Below are positions 16,975-25,680 of a stretch of DNA of 64,000 bases, in pieces. The notes under the pieces are model-generated. The model saw nothing but the letters and a program-made list of their open reading frames with translations. It did no database searches and was not told the origin of the DNA. The DNA comes from Edaphocola aurantiacus (GTDB taxonomy: Bacteria; Bacteroidota; Bacteroidia; Chitinophagales; Chitinophagaceae): positions 335,328-399,327 of the forward strand of contig NZ_VOSI01000004.1 of NCBI RefSeq assembly GCF_019797745.1. The letters run 5' to 3'. Made by a program: the position numbers and the translations under genes. How positions within the stretch are numbered: position 1 is the stretch's first letter; each line of letters starts with the position of its first letter.

Positions 16975-18630
16975 ATGAAGAGCAAATTTCTACTCATTAT
17001 TGCTTGCTTTTTAACTACTATCGTGCCCGGAGCTTTTGCTCAGAGTTACACATATACGTTAAATGGCAATCCTATTAATACTACCGGATGGACACTGACC
17101 GGAACAGCGTTTAACAACGTTACAGACATTATGCTGAATAATGCCACAACAAGTCAGAACGGAAGTATCTATTATGGCACCCCCCAGAACCTGAGCAGTG
17201 CCTGCGACTATTTCAGCGTATCATTCGATTTTAAATTTACGGTTACGCCGGGTGTAGATCCTGCAGATGGCCTTGCATTCTGGTATATTGCAAATCCTCC
17301 TTCCGGTACCGTACTGGGTGCAGGTTTGGGTATGCCGGCCAATATGAATGGCTTTGCCCTGATCTTCGATGTATACAGTAATGATAACAATGTAAATCCA
17401 CCCAATAACCCACTGATTACCCTCAGGAAGTTTACAAATACGGGATATACAGAGGGCGTATATAACGGCCTTATCGGATCTGAAGTATACAACCAGTCTA
17501 CATTGATCAATGGTAACTGGCATACCTGTACTATGATCTATCAAAGCGGGGTGATGAGCGTGTACCTGGATGGTGCGGCTACGCCAATCATTACAGGAGC
17601 CCTGGCTTTAAACAATAACGTAGGTTATTTCGGTTTCTCCGCTTCTACCGGTGCGCTTTATGAAACACATGCTGTTAAGAATGTAATCATCTCCGGTGGT
17701 CAGCAACCTGATCCTGTTACGGTTGCAGACCTGAGCTATTGTGTTGGCGCCACTTCAGCACCATTAACCGTTTCTAATACCTTACCAGGTGCTAATATTC
17801 ACTGGTATACGACCTCTTCCGGTGGTACCAGCAGCAGCACTGCTCCTACACCAAATACCAGTACATCAGGTACCACTACATGGTGGGTAACGCAAAGTGC
17901 TGCAGGTTGTGCTATTGAGAGCCAGCGTGTGCCGATTACCGTTACGGTTAATCCTGCCCCTGAAATGTCTATAAGCCCTGCATATGCAGAGATCTGTAAA
18001 GGAACACCATTATTACTGACTGCAGTAGGTGCCCCTAATATTACCTGGACGCCTCCTGATGGGTTAAGTGCTACTACTGGTGCTTCTGTTGTGGCTAATC
18101 CGGTACAAAGTACTACTTATCGTGCCATCGGCACTACGCCGCAGGGTTGTAAGGATACCGGTATCATGACCGTTAAAGTTATACCTAGCTATAATAAAAC
18201 ACTGAACATCACCATCAATGAAGGCGAAAGCTATAAGTTTGGTGATATGGAGCTGATGGATCCGGGTACTTATAAAGGAAGCTTCCTGTCTTCACTGGGT
18301 TGTGACAGTACCGTTACCATTAACCTGACCGTAGATTACAAAGATAAAAAGACAATGTTCCCGAATGCCTTTACGCCAAACGGCGACGGACGTAACGATT
18401 ACTTTGCACCACTGAGCAATTATCCTAACCTGATCACTATTGAAGAGTTTGATATCTTCAACAGATGGGGTCAACTGGTGTACAGCGCTTACGGATCTAA
18501 AGCACAAAGCGGATGGGACGGAACCTTCAATGGTAAAGTGACTGATGCAGGTGTGTATTACTATTATGCACGCATGCGTACCAGAGATGGTGTAGAAGAG
18601 TTTAAAGGAGAAGTTACTTTATTCAGATAG
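16975..18630 (+). CDS. Secreted lectin-like protein with T9SS type B (gliding-motility) C-terminal domain
   Basis: A 551-residue exported protein. The signal peptide ends near GAFAQ (about 23). Residues about 25-240 look like an L-type lectin fold: SVSFDFKFTVTPG, then DGLAFWYIANPPSG and NGFALIFDVYSNDNN, and near 225 NNNVGYFGFSASTG. Two Ig-like segments follow, including a HWYTTSSGG...TTWWVTQSAAGC repeat. The last 85 residues start at FPNAFTPNGDGRNDYF and contain FDIFNRWGQLVY and GWDGTFNGK, the CHU_C/gliding-motility-associated type B sorting domain. Export by T9SS and carbohydrate binding are inferred from family; the ligand is unknown. Confidence 0.92.
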   Translation: MKSKFLLIIACFLTTIVPGAFAQSYTYTLNGNPINTTGWTLTGTAFNNVTDIMLNNATTSQNGSIYYGTPQNLSSACDYFSVSFDFKFTVTPGVDPADGLAFWYIANPPSGTVLGAGLGMPANMNGFALIFDVYSNDNNVNPPNNPLITLRKFTNTGYTEGVYNGLIGSEVYNQSTLINGNWHTCTMIYQSGVMSVYLDGAATPIITGALALNNNVGYFGFSASTGALYETHAVKNVIISGGQQPDPVTVADLSYCVGATSAPLTVSNTLPGANIHWYTTSSGGTSSSTAPTPNTSTSGTTTWWVTQSAAGCAIESQRVPITVTVNPAPEMSISPAYAEICKGTPLLLTAVGAPNITWTPPDGLSATTGASVVANPVQSTTYRAIGTTPQGCKDTGIMTVKVIPSYNKTLNITINEGESYKFGDMELMDPGTYKGSFLSSLGCDSTVTINLTVDYKDKKTMFPNAFTPNGDGRNDYFAPLSNYPNLITIEEFDIFNRWGQLVYSAYGSKAQSGWDGTFNGKVTDAGVYYYYARMRTRDGVEEFKGEVTLFR

Positions 18631-18650
18631 ATTTTTTAAGATCAAAAAGG

Positions 18651-18681
18651 AAAGGCTATACAATATGTATAGCCTTTTTTT
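18651..18681. terminator. Terminator between the convergent lectin-like and permease genes
   Basis: AAAGGCTATACA pairs with TGTATAGCCTTT, followed by a T-tract. It lies 20 bp after the lectin-like stop and 20 bp from the convergent permease stop. Confidence 0.85.
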
Positions 18682-18701
18682 GTTTTGTTTTTAGCACTCT
18701 T

Positions 18702-19871
18702 TTATTTTTTAACCACCTCCGCTTTCAGCACTTTGCGCTTCTTGATGTGCAGTGCGATAAAGGATAATACAAAACCGATCACCGCAATCAGGGCTAGTTT
18801 ACCGATGTATGGATAAGTCAGGTCTGCTGCACCGTTTTCAATGATCAGGATACGGAAGGCAGGCAGGAAATGGGTCAGGGGAATGATGTCTGCAATAGCC
18901 TGTATCCAGCCGGGCATCTGGCTCAGGGGCCAGGTAAAACCGGAGAGGATAAAGCTCGGCGTGGCTACAACCATAAGGATCTCCGTTGCCTTAAGCTGAT
19001 TCGGGATCAGTATACTGAACAGGATACCCATAAAACATACCGCCAGTACAAATACACCTGCAATAAGGGTCAGTGTACCCAGGTTATGATCGAAAGGGAT
19101 ACGGAACCATTTGGTAAAGCCCCAGTACATCATCCATATTCCGAAACTCATGACCAGGTAAGGAATCACCTTTACCCAAAGCAGCATAAACGTGGATTTC
19201 GATTGTTTCACCAGGTCGATAAAGGTACCTTTCTCAAACTCGGCGGCGAAAGAAAGGGCTAGTCCTAATAGCAACACCTGTTGTAGTACCGTAGCCAGGA
19301 TACCCGGCCACAGAAAGTACATATAATTGGTCGAGCGGTTGAACTTTTTGATGAACGTAGTGCGGAACGGTTCGTATTGGCTCAGCAGTAATTGCTCCGG
19401 CGTGCCTTGCTTTCTTAAGGTTTCCATCTGCATGCCAGCTTTCAATGTACCCAGACATACCTGTATGGCCGTAGAAGCATAGTTGGCCGTAAGTACGTTA
19501 GACGTATTCACAATAGTAGTGATCTCGGGGTATCGTTTGGTCAGTACACCATTCTCAAAACCTTCTGGAATAATCACAATACAGGCCGCTTCTTTTTCAA
19601 TCGCCAGACGGTTCAGCTGGTTTTCATCAAACTGTAGTGAAGCGATGTGCAATACCTCGTTATCTTCCATCATTTCTATAGCCTTACGGCTCATACGGCT
19701 CTGATCATGGTCTACCACGATGATCGGCAGATCGGTCACCTTACCCTTGCTGTACACATAGCCCAGCAGGAGACCATACATTAATGGCGCACCGATAAAC
19801 AGCATACGCAGTACCTTGTTCTGCCAGAACATGCCGAACTCTCTGCGTAATAATTTCAAAAATGTCTTCAT
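18702..19871 (-). CDS. ABC-2 type transporter permease
   Basis: A 389-residue inner-membrane protein with the ABC-2 permease layout. One N-terminal membrane helix (LRMLFIGAPLMYGLLLGYVY) is followed by a large extracytoplasmic domain (about 45-170) and five C-terminal helices. The conserved FILSGFTWPLSQMPGWIQAIADIIPLTHFL stretch is present near 300-330. The type resembles YhhJ, which works with an HlyD-like adaptor and an outer-membrane channel. It is the last gene of a tightly packed operon, with a 3-bp gap to the HlyD gene. No ATP-binding subunit is encoded in the window. Confidence 0.92.
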   Translation of the reverse strand: MKTFLKLLRREFGMFWQNKVLRMLFIGAPLMYGLLLGYVYSKGKVTDLPIIVVDHDQSRMSRKAIEMMEDNEVLHIASLQFDENQLNRLAIEKEAACIVIIPEGFENGVLTKRYPEITTIVNTSNVLTANYASTAIQVCLGTLKAGMQMETLRKQGTPEQLLLSQYEPFRTTFIKKFNRSTNYMYFLWPGILATVLQQVLLLGLALSFAAEFEKGTFIDLVKQSKSTFMLLWVKVIPYLVMSFGIWMMYWGFTKWFRIPFDHNLGTLTLIAGVFVLAVCFMGILFSILIPNQLKATEILMVVATPSFILSGFTWPLSQMPGWIQAIADIIPLTHFLPAFRILIIENGAADLTYPYIGKLALIAVIGFVLSFIALHIKKRKVLKAEVVKK

Positions 19872-19874
19872 GAT

Positions 19875-20834
19875 TTATGGAGCTAAGATTACAGTAGATT
19901 TTGTGTATAGTTTTGCAGCATCTTCGGGCTGCTGCGGCTTAACGATCACCTCATACAGCGATTCCTGCATATCATAGTCGGGATAAGCCGTAGCGATATT
20001 AGCATAGGCCCCGATCTGTTTTACCTGTTTGATGGTCCCGGTAATGCTCTTGTTGTCCAGGTAGGGTACGGTTACTTTAATTGTACTTCCGGTCTGGTAT
20101 ATTTTCAGTTGTTTTTCCGGTATGGTAAAGCGGAAGTAAGTAGATTCCAGCAGTGAACCCGTAACCAGTGTATAACCCGGCAAGGCCAGCTCTCCCGTCT
20201 TCAGGGTAATGCCCTCTATGCGCATATCCTGAGGCGCTATAATATACCGTTCCTTATCAGCAACAGCCACTTCCTGCAAGGCACCCAGGGCACGGTCCTG
20301 CTGGCCCAGCGCCATGGTCTGCTGTTCGATGCGCACACCATTCTGTACATCTGCAATTTCTGCATCTACAGCAATCAGCTGCGCCTTTGCACCCTGGTAT
20401 TTGGCATAGACCTCATCATACTGTTGTTGCGGAATCAAAGAGTCTTTCACCATAGCCCCCAGACGATCAATAGATTTCTGTGCAAAATCGTATTGCTCTT
20501 TTAAAGCCTGTTTCTTGGCCTGTAATTGTTTCAGCTGATTGCCGGTCGCCCCGTGTACCGTCATCTGGTACTGCGCCTCCGCAGAGGTCACCGCACCTTC
20601 GGCCTGCGCTTTTTTAGCCGCCACTTCCGGTATATCCAGTATTGCCAGGGTATCGCCCTTGTGTACAAAATCACCTTCCTGAACCTTCAGTACCGATATG
20701 CGTCCGGCGATCTTGCTCACCACTGCTACCTGGTCCCGTTCTACCTTGCCTTGTACCGGTTTTACAGTATCCTTATTATTGCCACAGGAGGCCAGGGTCA
20801 GCGCACCTGCTATGTATAAAATATATTGTTTCAT
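19875..20834 (-). CDS. HlyD-family periplasmic adaptor lipoprotein
   Basis: A 319-residue membrane-fusion protein. The lipobox LASC places the lipid anchor on C17. A split biotinyl-lipoyl-like domain is visible (AGRISVLKVQEGDFVHKGDTL near 43-63, and its return strand near 210-225), flanking a helical hairpin of about 120 residues rich in Gln/Ala/Lys. The C-terminal part forms the beta-barrel region. It probably links the ABC-2 permease to the TolC-like channel across the periplasm. Gaps of 3 bp on each side suggest translational coupling. Confidence 0.92.
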   Translation of the reverse strand: MKQYILYIAGALTLASCGNNKDTVKPVQGKVERDQVAVVSKIAGRISVLKVQEGDFVHKGDTLAILDIPEVAAKKAQAEGAVTSAEAQYQMTVHGATGNQLKQLQAKKQALKEQYDFAQKSIDRLGAMVKDSLIPQQQYDEVYAKYQGAKAQLIAVDAEIADVQNGVRIEQQTMALGQQDRALGALQEVAVADKERYIIAPQDMRIEGITLKTGELALPGYTLVTGSLLESTYFRFTIPEKQLKIYQTGSTIKVTVPYLDNKSITGTIKQVKQIGAYANIATAYPDYDMQESLYEVIVKPQQPEDAAKLYTKSTVILAP

Positions 20835-20837
20835 GAT

Positions 20838-22250
20838 TTATTTTGTTTGAAGAGATGATTGTAAAGTACCGGTTGCAGCATACGTATCCAGTGCTGCCTG
20901 ACGTTCCTCGATCAGGGTATTGATCTTGTTCAGGCGGGATTGATACATATCTGTTTCGGCAGAGAGGCGTTCGGTAACATTGATCAGGCCTGCTTTGTAT
21001 TGTTTCTCCGCCATAGTAAGGTTGTTGCTTGCAACCTTTTCTCTCTGGTCGGCAAGGTCAATCTGGCGAAGTAAAGTCTCATAACGGGCCTTATTGTTTT
21101 CGAGTTGCAGTTTCATTTTCTGCTTTGTATCATTAAGCTTCAGGTCTACCTGGTCGATATTGATTTTGGCCGCTTCAATTTTATGTTTGCGTTCAAATCC
21201 GCCAAACAGTTCCCATTTAAAAGCCAGACCCACCATCCAGTTCGGACTTAAAGTAGCCTCATTCAATCGCAGGTTCATATTATAGTTATAAGCCGTACCA
21301 TTCAGGGCTGTTAAAGGAATTGTTGCGGACGTGCTGCCGTTAAATAAAGAGGCATAACTGTACGATCCGAAGGCACCCAGGGTAGGGAGCAGAGATCCTT
21401 TTTCCTTTTTCAATGCATAGGTATATGCCTCACGGAAAGAAGATAGCGCTTTGGCCTCTGCCCTGTTTTCTGTACTCAGCGCAGCCAGGTCCGGAATCAT
21501 GATCGGATGCACCTCGTACACCACCGCAGCAATCTGTGCCTCATCATAACCACACAGGTCACCGATCTTCTGCATCAGCACTTTTCGTTTGCCTGAGAGT
21601 TCCACCTGGCGCGTTTCCAGTTCCAGGCCGGCCAGTTTTATTTTGTCCCGGTCATAAGGAATGGCCAGTCCCAGCGATATGGCTTTCTCCACCCGTTCCT
21701 GTTCCTTGTCCAGTCTTTTACGGCTTTCCGCAATCAGCTGATCAGCCTCATCCAGTAAGCGTAATTGGTCAAATACAAAGATTACTTCTTTAATCACCGC
21801 ATCTTTCTTCGGTTCCAGCAGGTAAGTGCTGCCTTTGGCCTTGGCCTCCATAGCTTTGGCACCATTATATATCTGTCCGCCGCTGAAAAGAACCGCTTTG
21901 GCCGTAACACCACCGTAAAACACCTGTCCCTGGTTTTGGAACGTTTGTTTGCCATCGAAAATGGTATTGCCTGTCAGGGGCAGGGTAGCCGCAGGAATAT
22001 CAATAGTCAGATCATTGTCCAGGTAGCTGTACAAGGCACTGGCCTCAACACGGGGAATGTATTTGTTCCATACGCCCTTGCGTTCCAGTTCCATCTTCTC
22101 CAGTTCCAGGCGCTCCGTGTTTAAGTCTGTACTCAGGCTCAGGGCTGCATGAACAGCCTCCTGCAGGGAAGGACTTAATACCGGTTGTGCCTGTGCAGTA
22201 TTCATGCTTATACCGGCAATGATCATACTGCTTAATAAATACTTTTTCAT
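20838..22250 (-). CDS. TolC-family outer-membrane efflux channel
   Basis: A 470-residue protein with a signal peptide (about 1-22, ending STNTAQAQ-like). The mature part shows the two-fold repeated long-helix organisation of TolC: LELEKMELERKGVWNKYIPR near 44-63, and QLENNKARYETLLRQIDLAD near 380-400. NNLTMAEKQYKAGLINVTER follows near the C-terminus. It should form the outer-membrane exit duct for the adaptor and permease encoded next. It is the second gene after the MarR regulator, with a 3-bp gap. Confidence 0.93.
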   Translation of the reverse strand: MKKYLLSSMIIAGISMNTAQAQPVLSPSLQEAVHAALSLSTDLNTERLELEKMELERKGVWNKYIPRVEASALYSYLDNDLTIDIPAATLPLTGNTIFDGKQTFQNQGQVFYGGVTAKAVLFSGGQIYNGAKAMEAKAKGSTYLLEPKKDAVIKEVIFVFDQLRLLDEADQLIAESRKRLDKEQERVEKAISLGLAIPYDRDKIKLAGLELETRQVELSGKRKVLMQKIGDLCGYDEAQIAAVVYEVHPIMIPDLAALSTENRAEAKALSSFREAYTYALKKEKGSLLPTLGAFGSYSYASLFNGSTSATIPLTALNGTAYNYNMNLRLNEATLSPNWMVGLAFKWELFGGFERKHKIEAAKINIDQVDLKLNDTKQKMKLQLENNKARYETLLRQIDLADQREKVASNNLTMAEKQYKAGLINVTERLSAETDMYQSRLNKINTLIEERQAALDTYAATGTLQSSLQTK

Positions 22251-22253
22251 AAT

Positions 22254-22706
22254 TTATTTATGTGCATCTATATTTTCGTAAATAGTAGCAAATACCTCTT
22301 TCACCGTAAGTAATTGTGCTTCAGTCAGGCCATGGGTAAGGGTTTCCAGGGTTTTATTGGCCACCGGCATAATCTTATCCTCAAGAGCTTTGCCTTTTTC
22401 GGTAAGGACGATAATATTCAGGCGGCGGTCTTTGGCATCCGGCTGACGGCTGATATAACCATCCTTCTCCAGGTTATCGATCAGGCGGGTAGTGCTGGGT
22501 TTGTCCCTTCCGGTTTCATCTGCAATTGTCTGCTGCGATACACCATCCTGTTTCCATAAAACCACCAGTATCGTCCATTGTTCCCGGGTCAGCCCTATAT
22601 CATTCGCTTTGAACTGCTGTCCAAGAAAGCGGCTCACATGCATGAATATGCGCCCGGTGAGCAGGTTATGACGGTCTTCTGTCGAGATGATATGTTTGGT
22701 ATCCAT
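22254..22706 (-). CDS. MarR-family transcriptional regulator
   Basis: A 150-residue winged-helix protein of MarR length. The DNA-binding core runs about 50-100, with QWTILVVLWKQDGVSQQTIA, DKPSTTRLIDNLEKDGYI and the wing DAKDRRLNIIVLTEKGKAL. Flanking helices form the dimer interface. It is the first gene of the efflux operon and likely represses it, releasing when a phenolic or hydrophobic compound binds; the ligand is not predictable. Two 16-bp inverted copies of a putative operator overlap its promoter. Confidence 0.95.
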   Translation of the reverse strand: MDTKHIISTEDRHNLLTGRIFMHVSRFLGQQFKANDIGLTREQWTILVVLWKQDGVSQQTIADETGRDKPSTTRLIDNLEKDGYISRQPDAKDRRLNIIVLTEKGKALEDKIMPVANKTLETLTHGLTEAQLLTVKEVFATIYENIDAHK

Positions 22707-22710
22707 AATT

Positions 22711-22766
22711 ATAGTTGTTTATGCAACTACAAAATTAGAGATAAAAATGATTGCATAGACAACTAT
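22711..22766 (-). promoter_or_regulatory. Promoter and paired MarR operators of the efflux operon
   Basis: On the minus strand, TTG (22760-22762), a 22-bp spacer and TAATTTTG (22730-22737) form the promoter. Two oppositely oriented copies of ATAGTTGTYTATGCAA lie at 22711-22726 and 22751-22766. One covers the predicted start site and the other overlaps the -33 box, so autorepression by the MarR product is likely. Confidence 0.75.
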
Positions 22767-22869
22767 TTGTTTAAAATAATGTTAAAGCCATTTTTGGAGC
22801 AGATCGAAAGGGCCGGAATACAAATGCGGAACAGGATAAATAAAAACTGTGAAAGCTGTGCCCAATCAT

Positions 22870-22877
22870 TATCTTTG
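22870..22877 (+). promoter_or_regulatory. Candidate -7 box of the acylase operon
   Basis: TATCTTTG fits TAnnTTTG and lies 21 bp upstream of ATG 22899. No TTG occurs at the -33 distance. Confidence 0.5.
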
Positions 22878-22898
22878 TGCATAAGCAAACTATATCCT

Positions 22899-25292
22899 AT
22901 GCGTCGTATACTACTGGCTGCAATAGCACTGTTGCTGAGTGCTGCATGGATCTTTTTCCTGAACAATCACTGGGGTAGCACCCCGCCATTAGGCAAATTC
23001 TTCGGACCGGTAAAAGGTTTCTGGAAGAATGCTGTTGCCGTTACGGAAGATGGCCGGGAAATGCACATCCCCCAGCAAGAGTTACGCAGTAATGTTGATG
23101 TTACTTTTGATCAGCGGCTGGTACCGCATATAGCAGCACAGAATGATGCAGACCTGTACTTTGCGATGGGTTACGTTCATGCGTATTATCGTTTATGGCA
23201 GATGGATATGCAGGCCCGGGCTGCCGGAGGCCGCCTGAGCGAGGTAGCAGGACGGAAAACACTGGAATATGATCGCCTGCAGCGCAGGAAAGGAATGGTC
23301 TTTGCCGCTAAGAATGCCCTCAAAATGATGGAGCAGGATGCACAGACCAAAGCCATGCTGGATAATTATACCAGGGGAGTAAACACCTACATCGCTTCGC
23401 TGAGGCTGATGGATTATCCCTTCGAATATAAAATGATGGATTTTAAGCCGGAAGAATGGACTAACCTGAAATCGGTACTCATCATCAAGTTTATGGCTGA
23501 TAAGCTGACCGGCTACTCCGACGATATTGCCTATTCTTACCTGAAAAAGATCTTTCCGCAGGAGCAGTTCGATCTGCTGTACCCGGAGAAGGTACAGGGC
23601 AGCAGCCCGGTCATTCCCGCAGGTACTCATTTTCCGGCCCCTTCACAGATGCCGGCCATCACTCCCGCAGCTAAGTTATGGGCGACCTTTACCCTTAAAG
23701 ATTCTTTGGTTGCCAGTGCCGGCTACCAGGACGAACGTAATACCGGTATCGGGTCCAATAACTGGGCGATCAGCGGGCAGCGTACCAAATCTGGTGGCGC
23801 CATCCTGTGCAATGACCCGCACCTGCAGCTCAATCTGCCTTCTTTATGGTACGAAGTGCAGCTGACAGCTCCGGGTATCAATAGCTATGGGGTTAGCTTT
23901 CCGGGTATCCCCTCTGTGGTTATAGGATTCAATGACAGCATAGCCTGGGGCTTTACCAACAATGCCCGTGATGTAAAAGATTATTATGAAATAAAGCAGG
24001 CCGCCGATCCGCGTTATTATATCTACGATGAGCAGGAAGTGCCATATAATTTCAGTCGCGAAGAGATTTATATCCGCGACGAAGACAATGCATACATAGA
24101 TTCGGTGCGGTACACCATACAGGGACCGGTGCAGTATGACAGCAGCTTTCCCGATCCTATGCATTCCGGCAAATTACTGGCCATGCAATGGATGGCGCAT
24201 CGCCCTTCCAATGAGCTCAAGGCTTTTTATGGTCTGAACCGTGCAGAGAATTATGAAGCCTTTACCAGTGCCATCAATAATTTTACCTGTCCGGCACAGA
24301 ACTTTGCCTATGCAGACAGACATGGAAATATTGCCCTTTGGGCACAGGGCCGTTTCATTAATAAATGGAAAGACCAGGGTAAATATGTGATGAACGGAAG
24401 TGTCAGCAAAACGATCTGGGGTAATGATATTCCTATGAAGGATAACCCGCACGTATGGAACCCGGAGCAGGGTTATGTAGCCAGTGCGAATCAGAATGTT
24501 ACGGACAATACTTATCCCTACTGGTACAACGGCGATTTTGCAGAGTGGCGGGGCTGGTACCTGAATCGTACACTACAGCAATGGCTGTCCGACTCTGCGC
24601 GCAGCATCGGTGTCGAAGATATGATGCAGCTGCAGAACAGCGCATACTCTATGCTGGCAGAGCAGCTATACCCGGCCATGCAATTGTATGTACCACAACT
24701 GAAATGGGAAGATCAGCAACATCCTTATCTCCTGAGTAAGGATAGTAAAGACGCTACCTTCTTTCATATACTCTGGTATACTTTAGGACGCAATATATGG
24801 CAGAGCAGCCTGGGGCGCTATCCTGCACTGGTGCGACCGGACGATGCCGTAACATTGCAGTTGCTGCTGCATGATACTGTAGCTGCGAATAAGCCTATAC
24901 TGGAAACCATCGCGGGTAAGGCAATGGGCGCCCTGGTACAGGAAAGCTATAAGCAGGCTACAGATAGTTTTGAAAAAATAAAAGCCGCAAATGGTGGTGC
25001 CTGGTACCTGTCTAAACAGACTACAGTGAAGCACCTGAGCGAGCAGGCAGCTTTCAGCTTTACCAACCTGGCTACCGGCGGTGATTATAATACGCTGAAT
25101 GCGATGCAGGGGCGTAAAGGTCCCAGCTGGAGAATGGTTGTGGATATGGATCCGAACGGCATCAAGGCCTATGGTATATATCCCGGTGGGCAAAGCGGGC
25201 ATCCCGGCAGTAAGTTTTATAGCGCTTATATGCAACAATGGGCAGACGGAACCTATAACCAGCTGACCTTCTATCCTAAAAACAGTAAATAA
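22899..25292 (+). CDS. Penicillin acylase family Ntn hydrolase
   Basis: A 797-residue protein. I choose ATG 22899 because the hydrophobic N-terminus RRILLAAIALLLSAAWIFFL follows it, and the upstream extension overlaps the marR promoter. The alpha-chain region has ADLYFAMGYVHAYYRLWQMD near 84-104. The autocatalytic site is at GIGSNNWAISG, making S286 the N-terminal nucleophile of the beta chain, with the conserved GGAILCNDPHLQLNLPSLWY following. A SLWY-EVQLTAPG and GFTNNARDVKDYY segment completes the usual pattern. Members hydrolyse amide bonds of beta-lactams, acyl-homoserine lactones or lipopeptides in the periplasm; the substrate here is unknown. It is the first of four closely spaced genes. 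Confidence 0.93.
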   Translation: MRRILLAAIALLLSAAWIFFLNNHWGSTPPLGKFFGPVKGFWKNAVAVTEDGREMHIPQQELRSNVDVTFDQRLVPHIAAQNDADLYFAMGYVHAYYRLWQMDMQARAAGGRLSEVAGRKTLEYDRLQRRKGMVFAAKNALKMMEQDAQTKAMLDNYTRGVNTYIASLRLMDYPFEYKMMDFKPEEWTNLKSVLIIKFMADKLTGYSDDIAYSYLKKIFPQEQFDLLYPEKVQGSSPVIPAGTHFPAPSQMPAITPAAKLWATFTLKDSLVASAGYQDERNTGIGSNNWAISGQRTKSGGAILCNDPHLQLNLPSLWYEVQLTAPGINSYGVSFPGIPSVVIGFNDSIAWGFTNNARDVKDYYEIKQAADPRYYIYDEQEVPYNFSREEIYIRDEDNAYIDSVRYTIQGPVQYDSSFPDPMHSGKLLAMQWMAHRPSNELKAFYGLNRAENYEAFTSAINNFTCPAQNFAYADRHGNIALWAQGRFINKWKDQGKYVMNGSVSKTIWGNDIPMKDNPHVWNPEQGYVASANQNVTDNTYPYWYNGDFAEWRGWYLNRTLQQWLSDSARSIGVEDMMQLQNSAYSMLAEQLYPAMQLYVPQLKWEDQQHPYLLSKDSKDATFFHILWYTLGRNIWQSSLGRYPALVRPDDAVTLQLLLHDTVAANKPILETIAGKAMGALVQESYKQATDSFEKIKAANGGAWYLSKQTTVKHLSEQAAFSFTNLATGGDYNTLNAMQGRKGPSWRMVVDMDPNGIKAYGIYPGGQSGHPGSKFYSAYMQQWADGTYNQLTFYPKNSK

Positions 25293-25298
25293 GATATT

Positions 25299-25679
25299 AT
25301 GCGGTTTTTTATCATTATGCTGATAACAGCGCTGGCATCAGCCCTGTTATTACATTTTCTCCCCTGGTGGGTATCGATGGTGATTGCCTTCCTGATGGTA
25401 TTGCTCTTGCCTTTACGCATGGGACCGGCTATTTTGTCGGCAGCTCTGGGCGTGGGGCTTTGCTGGCTGGTAATCGCCCTGTTCCGTGATATCGGTAACG
25501 AGCATATCCTCAGCCGGCAGATTGCGGTATTGATGGGCGTACCCTCATACCTCTTTGTCGTATGCATTACCGGCCTTATAGGCTTTATTTCCGGTGCCCT
25601 GGGTGGATTTACAGCCAGCGCACTAAACCGTATTTTACGTCCGGGGCAAATGGCTCCGCGTACAACAAGTAATCATTAA
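25299..25679 (+). CDS. Small polytopic membrane protein of unknown function
   Basis: A 126-residue protein with about four membrane helices and a polar 15-residue tail. I do not recognise a family. Helix pairs such as LLLHFLPWWVSMVIAFLMVL and SYLFVVCITGLIGFISGALG carry Gly/Pro-rich turns. It lies 6 bp after the acylase and 1 bp before the CDF gene, so it is likely part of the same operon. Confidence 0.8.
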   Translation: MRFFIIMLITALASALLLHFLPWWVSMVIAFLMVLLLPLRMGPAILSAALGVGLCWLVIALFRDIGNEHILSRQIAVLMGVPSYLFVVCITGLIGFISGALGGFTASALNRILRPGQMAPRTTSNH

Positions 25680-25680
25680 T

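Noticed and set aside
22578-22898. Upstream extension of the penicillin acylase frame to 22578.
   Set aside because: It overlaps the marR gene and its operators, has no family similarity, and places the hydrophobic N-terminus internally.
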